A stretch of DNA of 64,000 bases from Pleurodeles waltl (Eukaryota; Chordata; Amphibia; Caudata; Salamandridae), in NCBI RefSeq assembly GCF_031143425.1, contig NC_090445.1, positions 1,575,084,049-1,575,148,048 of the forward strand, in the 5' to 3' direction. A program made the translations under genes and the position numbers. Below the pieces are notes generated by a model, which did no database searches, had not been told where the DNA came from, and was given only the letters and a program-made list of their open reading frames with translations. Below are positions 52,955 through 63,991 of the stretch, piece after piece; the stretch's first letter is position 1, and each line of letters opens with the position of its first letter.

Positions 52955-54235
52955 TTTTACTGTATGTATGTATGTTTGTATGCATTTCTATACCATTTAC
53001 TTAGCCAAGTGTACAGTGCTGTAAATTGTCAAAGGCAAGCTTAAAGTCAACAAGTGACAGGAGAGGAAGCTGAGTTGCAGACACTTAATGCATTGTGAGG
53101 TATTGTTTTTTAAACAGGTGTGTCGTCAACTCTTTCTTAAATTGTAGCAGTGTTGGGTCAATCCTGATGGATACAGGGATGTTGTTCTCTGTCCTTGGGT
53201 GCATGAATGGAAAAGGCCTGATAGCTTGTTTTTTTTCTTTTTTACGCTTCTTATTCTGCAGTCTAATGGGTTCCTATCTGCAGGAGTGTTGAGAATCACC
53301 AGAGAACCAACAGAGATGGTGAGCGTGTGTGCAAGATAAGCATGGGTGCTTGTTGTAGTGGTTCTGTAAATGATACAGTTGGTTTTGAAGATGGTGCTAG
53401 CTGTCAAGTGGAGGCAATGGAGTTGATGTGATGATATTTCTTCAGGCCCTGGGTGAGATGTGCTGCAGCATGTAGGATGCCCCTAACAGATGCAGTGTGG
53501 ACTCTGGGAGGACTTTAAAAGCTGACCATTCCACAATTCTATGGGAAATGGTAGGTGTAAGAGATGAAGCATGATTGGCATCCTTGATATGCTGTTGGAT
53601 CTTCTGTATTTTTCCAGCTGTAAAAGAGGTTGATGGCATTGGACTTTTCTGTGGAGTGAGGAATAGGTGGGTTTGACAGGGGCTTGATGCAATGCATAAT
53701 TGTCTTGAACAGCTTTCTGATTCTGTTGGTGGCATCATTGATGGTAATGGTATCATACTTTGCTTTGTCAAGTGTGATGAGCTGTCTGATTGTTGCGCTG
53801 AGGGACATCAGAAACAAGAGGTCCTCACAAGTTTTGTTTTTTCCCATCTTTTTTCTTGCCTGCAGATGGATCGTTTATTGCCAGCAAGGTGTTTGGATTA
53901 CCACAGTGCTGAAGGCTTTGGCTGGCACTTGCATGTTGTGATTAGGGCATGGACATTCAAGCAGCTTTTCAAAACATTGTTGACTTTCTTTAGAAGGCTG
54001 TTGGAAAAGTTGTCTCCCAGTCCAAGGGCATGGGTGATTTGTTTGGATGGCTGGTGAAATTGAGGCAACAAGGTTGAGGATGTGGTCTTTGGAATGCTTT
54101 GGGTGTGTGCAATACTGTACCATACTGAGGTTGATAAGGGTGTTTCTTGTGTTTTTTGAGTTTGTTTCCCCTGGAAGGTTAGGCATGTCAGAAGGACGTG
54201 GTGGTGAGGAGATTTGAGAATTTATCATTGTATCC
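52955..54235 (-). pseudogene. L2-like LINE, decayed 3' half
   Basis: On the minus strand the frame at 54228-53875 contains NTLINLSMVQYCTHPKHSKD then HILNLVASISPAIQTNHPCPW, resembling the endonuclease-domain end (GHxLDLVFS...SDH) of L2/CR1 LINEs. Further fragments follow at 53847-53539 and 53771-53442. Near 53440-53400 the words HLTQGLKKYHHIN resemble the block before the LHWLP motif. The end at 52960-52990 has CACTTGGCTAAGTAAATGG and an ATACATACATAC tail, like other L2-type 3' ends. The central RT is largely deleted: endonuclease-like and C-terminal parts are only about 500 bp apart. Many stops; an old copy. Confidence 0.6.
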
Positions 54236-54289
54236 TACTCTGTCTCCACAGCTCTTGTGACATGTTCCTGATATACATATGCCCTGTTT

Positions 54290-54935
54290 GCAGGTGGATG
54301 TATGGGCCTCCAAATTCAACTATACTACAGATGATGGTGGCATAGGTGCCACTGTTGGAGGTAATATTGGGTGTAGATGCTGGTGGGTGCAAGTGCTAGT
54401 AGGGACAATTCCAGTGGCTGCAGGAGCACTGCACATGTATTGGTAAAGACACTACTGGGTGCACAGCGGTACAGATGATGGTGGACGTAGAAGCCACTAT
54501 GTATATTTATGGTGAAGGGAGGATGAGGGTGCAACTGGCAGCAAGTGTGGTGCAGATGTTGATTAGTGTATGTGCCACTTGGTGCAGGTGTGATGCTGGT
54601 GCCACTCAGTGAAGATGTGGTTGAGATGCCTGTGCTTGTATGTCCCAACGGTGCAGGTGCCAGAGGGTGCAAATGCCACTAGGTTCAAGAGTGCAGCAGA
54701 CTCCTGCAGACTCCTGTAGGTGAATATGCTGTGTAGGGGCTAATGCTTGCTTGTACCACAGTGGACGTGCGGTACAGGTGCTACTGGGAGTGGGCAGCAT
54801 GTAGGTGCCAGAGGTTCCATGTGCCACTAAGGGCATGTGCTGCTCTGGTGCCAGTGGGGTAGGTGCAATTATAGTTCTGGGGCAAGTACAATTGGGTGCA
54901 GTATAAGGCTAGTATGTGCAGGTCCCTAGGGTAAA
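54290..54935. repeat. Degenerate GGTGCAGGTGCCACT minisatellite
   Basis: Variants of GGTGCAGGTGCCACTGGG and GTGCAGATGCTGGTGG repeat with a loose period of about 24-30 bp. Clearest at 54575-54680 and 54770-54900. Frames across it are artefacts. Confidence 0.75.
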
Positions 54936-56170
54936 CATTATTTTTTAATGAATTTTAAGAATTCTAAGCACTATCTCTTGAAACTGAAGGTATATAAATG
55001 AGATAAAAACTGGATGGAGAGGAGTGGTGGACAGCAGCATAGAGACCTGGGAGGCAGGAATTAGAGGGAAGAAGAAGCACATGCGGGAGAGAGAAATAAA
55101 CACTTGCTGTCTCATGAATGCTGAAAAAAAAAAGGAGAACGTTTGTCCACTGAATGTAATCAGTGGAAAGATGCTAGTCATACAATCTGAAGTTTGATTT
55201 AAAAAAACTATGCTGCAGGAGGGGGACACATACGAGAAAAGGAATGAAAGACATTGACTAAGATGCAAGCCATTGCGGTTGACAAGAAGGCCAACCAATG
55301 ATAAGTAGTGAACTGGCCCAGCATAACTTCACATTGTCCACAACAGGTCTTTGATAACAGAGAACTAAAATGTATCGGTAGGCCAGACTTAAAAAAACAA
55401 TATAGGCATTTGAAGGGGGTTCATATTGACCTTATAATAACACTGGTTTAGATATGATTAGGATATTTTTTGGAAGGCAGACAATGGTAAATAGACAAAT
55501 CCAGCAATAGTTGCGGGTACTTCTAAATAATTGTTGATACACAAATGTGATTTATTTACAAATACTGATACCCGAAAGGCAGATTGAGAACAGCACAAAA
55601 AAATTTGATGAAGCTGCTTTTGTGTTACTACAAATATGGTATTAGAGTGACACCCAGTGGCACAATTATTACTTGCAGCTCTGTCAAAAAAAAGAGATCA
55701 TTAACGTGAGAGATGGTTTTGCATCTTCCTATCCTGGTTAACAGCTAGATAAAAATACAGGTGCTGGCGATTCGAAGAAGCTTGACCTCCATGGTTCTTG
55801 GGACCTCTTTTGTCTGTGCCAGTTTTGTACATCTGGAAAGACAATAACCACACAACTCTTCTAAATTTGCTATAGCTAAAAGAAACATTCTTTATGTTAT
55901 TATATAGGAACCTGAAAAAATATAGTATAGCTTTGCCAGTCGCAGTTGTATGCAAATAATTTTCATTAAGTTACTGACTTTTAGGGACTGACAAATATGT
56001 ATTTCTTTAAACAAAGAAATCTGTGACAATCATGTATTCCAATGTCCATATTTAACTCTAAACTGGCTGAATTTTCTGCCGGCAGAAAATCCACATTTAT
56101 TGGTTTTTTTGGCACCTAGAATTTCTTTTCCCATGTGGGGGAATGCCCTTCACTATACCGCCTGAAAATG
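54936..56170. other. Unassigned, AT-rich
   Basis: No domain or repeat end found. Several A-runs (55125-55140, 55200) and a Pyr/Pur mixture, but no tandem structure. Confidence 0.4.
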
Positions 56171-56177
56171 TAGGGTT

Positions 56178-56427
56178 GAAGAAAATACGGCCACACACAA
56201 GGTAATTTTGTGTATCTTTATTTTTAGAAAGTATTGAAATGAAGAGGGAGCTGCCTGTCAGCTTGTAGCCATTCCTCTTGAGCCCTCGTCCTTACCCTCT
56301 CGAATCAGAGTCCCCACACCTAGCTCTCATCAGGGATATTCTGTGATTGGAGATGCCAGCGCGAAATGGTGACACGTGACAATGCAACACATTTCCCTTC
56401 CCAAAGAAATGCAACGTTGAACAGTCA
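56178..56427 (-). repeat. 3' LTR (or LTR part) of Gypsy-type element
   Basis: On the minus strand it starts TGACTGTTCAACG immediately after the purine tract GAAAAGGGG (56428-56436), and carries AAAATAAAG (polyadenylation signal) and CTTGTGTGTGGCCGTATTTTC. About 230 bp is homologous to 62905-63120 in the same orientation (GAATATCC(C/G)TGATGAGAG, GCTGACAGGCAGCT(T/C)CCTCTTCATTTC). The 3' limit is set where the two copies diverge. Confidence 0.65.
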
Positions 56428-56556
56428 CCCCTTTTCAAACCCTCCAGGGAGACTGCTAACTTTCTAATGATAGAAATACAAACAAATAATAAACATTGCA
56501 AAAAAACTAAGAACAAAACAATAATAAAATACAACTAAACAATGATATCGTGCACT

Positions 56557-57721
56557 TCAGCGATCCATGAAAAAATCAATGAACCACTCAGGAGCACAGC
56601 GAATCCTTCTCTGTCTTGTTATCAGCGCTTCCCCCACATTTTGGATTCTTTGATCATCATTGGTCACTCCTCCCTTCAGCAAACTATCAGGTATCTTCCC
56701 CACTTTTTTGTAGTTCCACACATTTCCATTGCTCAACAACATGTAATGATTCACCCTCTTAACTTGCAAAGGTTCCGAACATTTTGACAGAACCCTTACA
56801 CTCTATCTACTCTTTCCTTCACCTTCCGTGAATTGTGTACAGTTGTCACTTTCAGGTCTTTCAGGGTTATTGCTGCTTCTATCACTACCTTTCTCCATTA
56901 CAACTCCCATCATCAGTAGTGCTCTAGATTTGCTTCCCCTCATGACATCAAAAGATATTTTGCTGCTGACTCTATTTGGAGTTGTGTAATATGCCCATAC
57001 CAATTTTCTCACTGCCACTCTCCATTGTCCCCCTTGACACAAAGCTAACTGTATACCTTCTTTCAAGGCTCTGTTCCATCTTTCCACAAGACCATTGCAT
57101 TGTGAATGATACACTGACAAACAAACATTTTCTATTCCATACCTTTTAAAGGAATCATTCATAATGTGAAATGTAAACTATACTCCATTATTCATTACTA
57201 TGATCTCCGGAACACCATCCCTTTCTCACAATTCCTCCAAAAAACTTGATCACATTTTGAGTCATCACTTGATACACAAACTTGACTCCTGGCCATCTTG
57301 AGACGTAATCTACAATTACCATGGGATATTTGTGTGTGGCACCGAGGACATTGTATGGGCCTGTAATATCTAAAACAATTTTCTTCCAAGGGGCATCTAT
57401 TTTTTCTACCTCAACAAGAGGACATCCCCCAGTTCTTTGCAATTCATCGCTCCATGCAAATGACAAACATTCTGTTACCATCTTTTCCACTTCCCTGTCT
57501 AGCCCTGGCCACTAGTATTCTGCCCTTGCTCTCTGTTTGGTTGCACTCATGCCACAGTGACCTTCATGAGCTAAGGATAAGATGTGTGCCCTTAATGCCT
57601 TCAGTACCACCAGTAACTCCCCTCTCAACAACACTCCTCCTTCCATTGACAAATCTGTACTCGCATTGCGGAAAGATTGCAATTTTATCAGAGGTTCTTC
57701 CTCTACCTGACCATCCCTCAA
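56557..57721 (-). pseudogene. Integrase of Gypsy-type element (broken)
   Basis: The N-terminal zinc-binding-like block is HILSLAHEGHCGMSATKQR (57560-57520). The core shows the first catalytic Asp in KIVLDITGPYN and the second-Asp region in VDYVSRWPGVKF (57490-57188). The third part, from 57162, has the catalytic Glu in NGLVERWNRALKEGIQLA. The C-terminal stretch at 56769-56557 (VKRVNHYMLLSNGNVWNYKK) resembles the terminal DNA-binding tail of this group. At least three frame breaks separate these pieces. The enzyme would insert element cDNA. Confidence 0.85.
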
Positions 57722-58196
57722 TCATGTCTTAACCACTTGTAATATTTCATCATCTTTGACTGCTTGAAACCATTCTTCCTGACTTGTGCCACCTTCTGTT
57801 ATGGCATGCACCCTGGCAACTAATTCTGTATCCTCTTTACGATCGTATTCCACAGAGTCACGTGTGGGTAGTTTCAATAAACAATGAGCCACAACATTCT
57901 TTTTACCGGGCACATATTCTGTGGTAAATGAAAATTCCAACATTCTCAAAACCTAATGCAAAATTCTGGATGATGCCTGATTTAGTTCTCCTATTGGTAA
58001 ACACATCAACTAAGGGGTGGTGGTCAGTGTGAATCAAGAATTCTGTTACCCACCCAAATTTCCTGAAATTATTCACTCCCCACCAACATGCTAGATCTTC
58101 TCTTTCTGTTGTCGAATACAACCGCTCCGCATTTCTCAGTGGACTTGATGCATAAGCTATGGTCACTTCTTTACCGTGCCTTTGTTGTAAGAGCAC
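57722..58196 (-). pseudogene. RNase H of Gypsy-type element (broken)
   Basis: EVTIAYASSPLRNAERLYST, the Glu in TEREDLACWWGVNNFRKF, and HTDHHPLVDVF with the Asp typical of Gypsy RNase H. A second frame from 57949 continues with FTTEYVPGKKNVVAHCLLKL, where the usual NVVADxLSR has His in place of the last Asp. A frame break lies near 57940. Confidence 0.8.
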
Positions 58197-58355
58197 AGTG
58201 CTCAGACTTATAACACTGGCGGCAGTACACAGAATTCATTCATCACACGTATCATGCGGCTCGAGTACAGTAGCTGAGGCAACTTCTTTCTTGATTTGTT
58301 TAAATTCTCGCTCACATTCCATGCACCAATCAAACCTTGCATTCTTTGACATTAC

Positions 58356-59036
58356 CTAATACAGATACTCAGTTTTATCAGCAAGTCTGTGAACTAATCG
58401 CAAATAATATCCTGCCAGCCCCAAAAAGGACCTCAACAGTTCTTTGTCCTTTGGTGATGGGGCATCGTGGATAGCTTTTACCAGTTTCAGTTTTGGTAAT
58501 ACCCTTCTCTCATACAACCAATGCCCAAGATATTCTACTCCTTTAAATCCAATGGTTAGCCCACTTTGTTGTAATATTCCCATTACTTTGGGTAATATTT
58601 CATCATGTTTTTTCTTATTTTCTGTGAAAATCAAAATGTCATCTTGAAAGTAGGTTACATTACTCAACCCTTTAAACAGTTGGTGCATCACCCTCTGAAA
58701 CATAGCTGAAGCTGATGCAAGCCCAAAGGGCATGCGCTTGAACCTGAATCCACCCACTGGCGTGACAAACCAAGTGAGATGTCTTGAGTCTTGGTGCAAT
58801 GCAGTTTGGTGGTATGCAGACGACAAGTCTAAAGTAGAAAATACTCTTGCCCCTTTGATTGTCATCAAATCCACACACATTCTCAGCTTACCATTAGGTT
58901 CCTTTGCTAAAACTACCAGACCTAACCATTCTGAAGCCTCTGTTTTTTCAATTATATCCGCTTCACACAGTTTGTTCAACTCTTTCCTCAAAGACTCCCT
59001 CATCATCAAAGGCACACTGCGAGGATAATGCACCAC
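58356..59036 (-). pseudogene. Reverse transcriptase of Gypsy-type element (internal deletion)
   Basis: 226 open codons. Blocks: LNKLCEADIIEKTEASEWLG, GKLRMCVDL, FSTLDLSSAYHQ (Asp), RMPFGLASASAMFQRVM, the catalytic FQDDILIF (Y/F-x-DD box), and FLGLAGYY. Between MCVDL and KGARVFSTLDL about 20 residues normally present in Gypsy RTs are missing, indicating an in-frame deletion near 58860. The frame stops near 58356 before RNase H. Confidence 0.88.
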
Positions 59037-59257
59037 AGAACATACCCATTTCTTAAAACAAGCTTGTGTGTGAAACCTTTAAATGATCCCAATTAATTTT
59101 AAAACACCCCAGGGAATTTCTCCCGCCATGCCTTGATACACACGCCATTCACATCTGACATTGTCCCCAACACTTGATCAGGATGCTTGGGATCCAACTT
59201 GATCAACAATTCCCGTTGTTGAGGCCATCCCAACAAGCATGACCCATCCTTGGCAAT

Positions 59258-59569
59258 TTACACTTTAGAATAAGTATCCCTGTCCTGGAATTCTAATGTG
59301 CCTTCAATATTCCCCACTAACTCTATGGGCTTGTTTCCATATGCCACCATATTAATATCAGGTCTAAACAATATGTGATTAGAAAATGTGTCTATATATT
59401 CTTCACTAATTAAGGTGTAATGGATGTCTGAATCAGCCATCATGCACACTTCCACCCTCTCTACCTTTATGATGCAATAAGGATGCACTTCATCTGAAGA
59501 AGTTCCTACTTCGCTAATTTGTAAAATAAACTCTTTTTCTTGCTCACTCAAATCATCCTGGCTACCCAT
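59258..59569 (-). pseudogene. Aspartic protease of Gypsy-type element (active site changed)
   Basis: About 100 residues with VEVCMMADSDIHYTLI where the catalytic D-S/T-G-A triad would be, followed by EEYIDTF and a VYGNKPIEL-like flap region (MVAYGNKPIELVG). The Gly of the triad is Asp, so activity is lost. It overlaps the end of the zinc-knuckle frame by 8 bases. Confidence 0.65.
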
Positions 59570-60395
59570 GCAAATAGATACTTTTGCTTAGACAAATTTC
59601 CACCTCCCTTCCCTTTGCAACTGTAGCAAAGTGTTCTTTTGCTTTACATTTCCTACACACTTGTCCAATAGCAGGACAATTGGGATCTGTAGTTATATGC
59701 CCTTTAAGACAACATTTATAACATGTGTACCCTTTTTGTTCTGACCAATTGTCTTGCAAAGATACTGTTTCCTTTCTGTTCCTCACAGATGGGTTAGTCC
59801 TCTCCACTTCTACTTTTCCTGCCCTGTTTGTCGCCATTTCTTGGCTCCTTCTTCTGTGTTCTCCGTTCTCGTTGCAATATCCATGGCCTTCACTAGTGTT
59901 AGATTTTCTATATTTAACAGTTTCTGTGTGTACATTAGTCCCCAATTTTCTGCACTAATTGATCCCACAGCATCTCACCCATAAAACCTTTATAGTTGCA
60001 CATGGATGCCAATTTCCATAATGCTGCCACAAAAATATCACTTGATTCTCCAGGCATTTGTGCTGTTTGCAAGAATCGGAATCTCTCTACCATCTCACGA
60101 TTTTTTTTCCATAGTTCAAACCTATCCTTCTTAAAGCTATTTCAAAATCATCACTGTCTGAATCCTCATCATCTCCATCTGGCGCTGGTGGCAGGTGTTT
60201 TAATACTCGACGCTCCTCTGCGCCTAAACAGTGTTTTAACATGGCTAGTTTGCGAGATGCAGTAAATATGTCACCACCAATTGCTTCCATGTATGCCTGA
60301 AAAACCTTCCTTCAAGTCTTGCCACATAGCCGCTGGTTCACCAGGCATATTTAAAAATTGAGTGGGCGCTGTGCTGTCATGCCTTGCATCCTGCT
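59562..60395 (-). pseudogene. Gag of Gypsy-type element (broken)
   Basis: Pieces in successive frames: QFLNMPGEP and MWQDLKEGF (60390-60310); MEAIGGDIFTASRKLAMLKH (60290-60090); REMVERFRFLQTAQMPGESS and DIFVAALWKLASMCNYKG (60105-59960), typical of the Gypsy capsid C-terminal region; then the nucleocapsid (59945-59562) with two Cys/His knuckles (CYKCCLKGH and CRKCKAKEHF). At least three frame changes. The N-terminus is cut off or moved by the retrovirus-like insertion at 60412. Confidence 0.8.
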
Positions 60396-60411
60396 TGTAT
60401 ATATTAAAATT

Positions 60412-61974
60412 TGTAGGTTAATATATTTGTAAGTTAGCTAAGTATATTTTGTGAAGCACACTTAATCCACCAGTTCTTCAGGCTAGCATTTGTTATTTTC
60501 TGGTGTGCACATCACAGCAGAATATTTCATGTTTATTCATGCTTCTTTTCCCTGACTAGTGTTAGCGCACCTTGTCCTTAGTAAGTACACTTACAAGGGG
60601 ATGCGTATAGGTTGATGAATCTTTTGGATCGCATAGAGTATCCTAGTTAAGTATAGTGAGTAAAAGACATTCAAAGAGTTAAATCCAATCAATTTGAAAT
60701 ATCATGAACTATTCCAATCAAAATAACCACCATCACTCTTATGAAAGTTAGTTCGTTTTATTCCCTATTTGTTACAATTCTAATCAAAATCCTTTATTCA
60801 GTGAAAACCATAATTATCAAACTTTATTAGCAACATGGGCAATGAATTTTCAACACTTTATTAATATGCAATCAAAGTTAATCAAAGCGTAGCAATTCTT
60901 GAACATCGAATAATTCAGCAATATGTGTCAACCAGTCTTTGTCAAAGTCACCCTTAGTCACCCTTGTCAGCCTACCTAGCTCAAATTAGCATCAGCATGT
61001 GGGTCTTCATGCGAAAAACAATTTAATCAAAAACCGATAATTTGGAAAAATGTAACTAAAGAGAGAATCATTCTTAAAACAGCGCAGTTGGTACCTAGAA
61101 AGAAAAAGCATTCATTAGTCAGTCAGATTATAGCTACCTAGCCAAGATAGATCAGCAACGAGCCAGACTTCGTCGCCAGGTCATCAGTCATCAGCAAGGC
61201 TCAGACTCACGGAACCAAGCCTAAGTTTCAGTGCTTTGGACAGCGTCTCCTGACGTCATCAACTTTCGCCTCTCCGTTCTGATTTTTCCCTTCATGTCAT
61301 GACTTTTTAGTAGGTTCTCTCAGTCCGTCCCACAATTTGCCCATTGGTCAACCTTATCTGGGGTTATGATTCTAACCTATAATTTTTGTTTACCACTTGT
61401 CTACATTATTTTGAGAATCAAGTTTCATTAACATGATTGGTCCTTTAATCGATGAGGACATCATCTGGCTCTTCAGGTAACAAAATTGTTGCTCCCAGCT
61501 CTTAGTCTGTAGCTCCATTGTTCAAGTCCTGGGAAAGTACATTTAGCCTACTCTACACATAATTGTATCAATTTGTTCTGGCCGTCTCCTGTTCGCTGGT
61601 GAGTTTGCAGATTTCTCTAGCAGAGCTCATTGTTGAACTCTGTACAGTTCAAGGTCCCTTTCTCCAGTTCCAGTCTGCGGCAGCTCATTGCGTCTCCATG
61701 TTTAAGCAGGCAAGGCCCAGCGCTGACTAGGCCTCTGGCTAAGCTAAGAACATATGGCATTACAAAACATAGATTATATTGTTAATTATGATATATTAAT
61801 ACACAACTTTATAACATTTCACATTATTTAGTACTGTTAACACAGATGGTGACCACTCCCGGTGGGCACATTTTGCACATTTCACGTTATTTTCATTTAT
61901 TAGTATTGTTCCTCTCATTAGTATGTATACGCAAATCATTAGCATATTCTCACATTAGCATATCTGCTGCAACA
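60412..61974 (-). repeat. Long 3' LTR of the retrovirus-like insertion
   Basis: 1,563 bp with TG...CA ends on the minus strand (TGTTGCAGCAG ... CCTACA), preceded by the purine tract at 61975-61986. Several AATAAA-like words lie near 60755-60800 on that strand. No coding sequence. Confidence 0.6.
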
Positions 61975-62221
61975 GTCCCTCCTCTGATGACTAAATATGT
62001 CATCACACCTTTCTCGTCAATCAATACAAGTTACTTTCAGTTACATTTTGATTTCTTCTGTTTCTATATTCCCTATAAATTCTTCTTCTGGGCTGTTCTT
62101 CCCTCCTCTGTTTATTCTCAGCTCTTTTTAATTGAATTTTGTGCCATAATTTGCATGCCCCCATAATCCTAATATAATAGAGATCACAATTAATATTCCT
62201 TGAACGATTATTAATATCGTT

Positions 62222-62285
62222 CTTCTCATTAGTATGTATACGCAAATCATTAGCACATTCTCATATTAGCCTATCTGCTGCAATA
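62222..62285 (-). repeat. 64-bp direct repeat of LTR start
   Basis: CATTAGTATGTATACGCAAATCATTAGC and ATATCTGCTGCAA-type words at 61911-61974 recur at 62222-62285 with about five substitutions. This is the evidence for a truncated first LTR. Confidence 0.8.
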
Positions 62286-62289
62286 CTAG

Positions 62290-63140
62290 AATGTCACTGG
62301 GTTTAACTAAGTGATTTTTTGCTATGCGAGGGTGAACCCCTCTGACTGCATGACCAGAAGCATCTGGTTCCGCATACAATGATTCTCCAGGGTCCAAACA
62401 ATACGGGTGTTGTAGCGCAATCTTTATGCTTTATAATAAAGGTGTGCGCGTCACTGCTCTTGTGAAATGTTCTCATTGCCGTAACACAAAAATCCGCCAA
62501 AGCACGATAATGGCTTCGAGTCAGTCCTTGGCAACTGCAGCAGCTCAGAATGGTGTGCGGGTCACTGCCCCGGTATTGCGCAAAGAAGGATGCCGAAAAC
62601 AGGTTGCTAAGCAACCTCTGCCGTTGTAGTTGTTCTGGTTTATGTGACACCGCACAGTGAACTGTGCACGCTCGCTCCCCAACTGTCAATAGCCTTCACT
62701 CCGTATGAACTAACCTCGGTTCAGCGCACATGCATATGCTCCACTGGCTGCGGGGAACACGCTCTTCTGTGGGGTGATCTCATCCAAAGCTTCCACACTG
62801 CTTCACCACCACCACTGTTCAGCAGGGGACTGCTGGACTCTGAATGCTGCCGCTGGCTTCTTCACAGGATGCTCTCCTCTTCATTGGCCATCCTCAGCGA
62901 CAGGGAAGAAAATACAGCCACACACAAGTTAATTCCATGTTTATTAAATATAGAAATGAAGAGGAAGCTGCCTGTCAGCTCATATTTGTTTCTCTCGTCC
63001 ACTCCTCCTTTCCTTCTTGAATCAGAATCCCCATAGCTATCTCTCATCACGGATATTCCGTGACTTGAGATACCAGCACAAGATGCTGCCATGCGACAAT
63101 GCAACAAGGGCACTTGTGGCCCCTTCAAACCTACTTTCCA
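62290..63140 (-). repeat. 5' side of Gypsy-type element, LTR-related
   Basis: 62905-63120 is homologous to the LTR at 56178-56427 in the same orientation, with TTAATAAAC as polyadenylation signal. The rest (62290-62900) is probably 5' untranslated sequence or further LTR. It includes repeated words GGTGTGCGCGTCACTGC and GGTGTGCGGGTCACTGC (62441, 62552). A GGTTTGAAGGGG purine tract at about 63117-63128 also precedes this copy, which is odd for a 5' LTR. Confidence 0.5.
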
Positions 63141-63688
63141 CACTTATTCATGCATTTGTTTACCATTAAAATTAGGCGTGTAATTTGCTTGGTCCTAAAA
63201 TAGATCTTGGGTCAGAAAATTCTTCAAATTCTGATTACTGGTCATGACTGTACTTTACAGCCACAGAAATCTTTTCTTAATCTGGTCTAGATAACTTGTT
63301 ACAGTTACCATGCAATTTCTCATAAAAATCGTGACTCTTTTAAATATTAGGTATAATAAATACTTTTCAATACTAACTTTGAAACTGTTCGGTGTAAATA
63401 TCCCCAGATGAAGCCATACTAAATCTGTAGCTATAATTCCCCAACAATGTGATAGTACTATTTAACTGTAGCATGTGTTGTTATGTTATTGTGATTTGTA
63501 AATACACATATTCATCTCCAAATTGGTAACCTTGCGCAATCCAAAGCATAGAAGCAATAAGAGACATAGCATAAACAGAACATTATATTAGCACCGGAAC
63601 AGCGGGGCTTTGAGGGCCTTTCTAAGTAGCAATAATTTAAGAGTTAATTAGTGCACAGATGGGACATTCGAATGGAGAGTCACAAGAT
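63141..63688. other. Unassigned, AT-rich
   Basis: No feature could be read. Confidence 0.4.
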
Positions 63689-63991
63689 CAGTGCTTAATT
63701 TGAGCCAGTGGTTTGTGATGGGGGAACTGGCACTTATTTTTGAGGGCCGGCACACCTCTGGGAAAGACGGAGGAAGAGAAAAACAAAAAAGTGTCACAAA
63801 GGGAGAAAGCAGAAAGCTGCAAGAGTGAGCTGAAGGGACAGGGAGTGGCTGTAAATGGATTAAAGAGGTCTGAGATGGCTTTAGGATTACGCTGCCTCAG
63901 TATTCAGTGTTCGCACATTTAAAGGCAGCAGCCGCGTGCTTCAAAGGAGAGCTTTGCCACTGGCATGCTTTTATTTACAAATTAAGCAGTG
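63689..63991 (+). mobile_element. hAT-type MITE, copy 3
   Basis: Ends CAGTGCTTAATTTG and CAAATTAAGCAGTG (one mismatch), flanked by CACAAGAT (63681-63688) and CGCAAGAT (63992-63999), an 8-bp duplication with one change. The interior matches copy 1 in order and orientation. Confidence 0.9.

Larger units (their letters stand above)
56428..60411 (-). mobile_element. Gypsy/Ty3-type retrotransposon body (decayed)
   Basis: Minus-strand order: gag (60395-59945), zinc knuckle (59945-59562), protease (59569-59258), RT (59036-58356), RNase H (58196-57722), integrase (57721-56557), then the purine tract and LTR. RT before integrase is the Gypsy/Ty3 order. No envelope gene fits between integrase and the purine tract. 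Frames change between nearly all domains, so it is inactive. Confidence 0.85.
60412..62287 (-). mobile_element. Deleted endogenous-retrovirus-like insertion
   Basis: On the minus strand, a 66-bp segment beginning TATTGCAGCAGATAGGC (62287-62222) is followed by about 247 bp of other sequence. A purine tract CAGAGGAGGGAC comes next, then TGTTGCAGCAGATATGC, the start of a long unit ending CCTACA at 60412. The simplest reading is a first LTR cut off after 66 bp, the last part of the internal region, and a full 3' LTR. One frame of the internal part has a hydrophobic stretch that could be an envelope membrane segment, but it is too short to classify. It interrupts the Gypsy-type element and is therefore younger. 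Confidence 0.6.

Noticed and set aside
62303..63143. Frames of 67-130 codons at the 5' side of the Gypsy-type element
   Set aside because: They fall in LTR or untranslated sequence, show no domain, and overlap on both strands.
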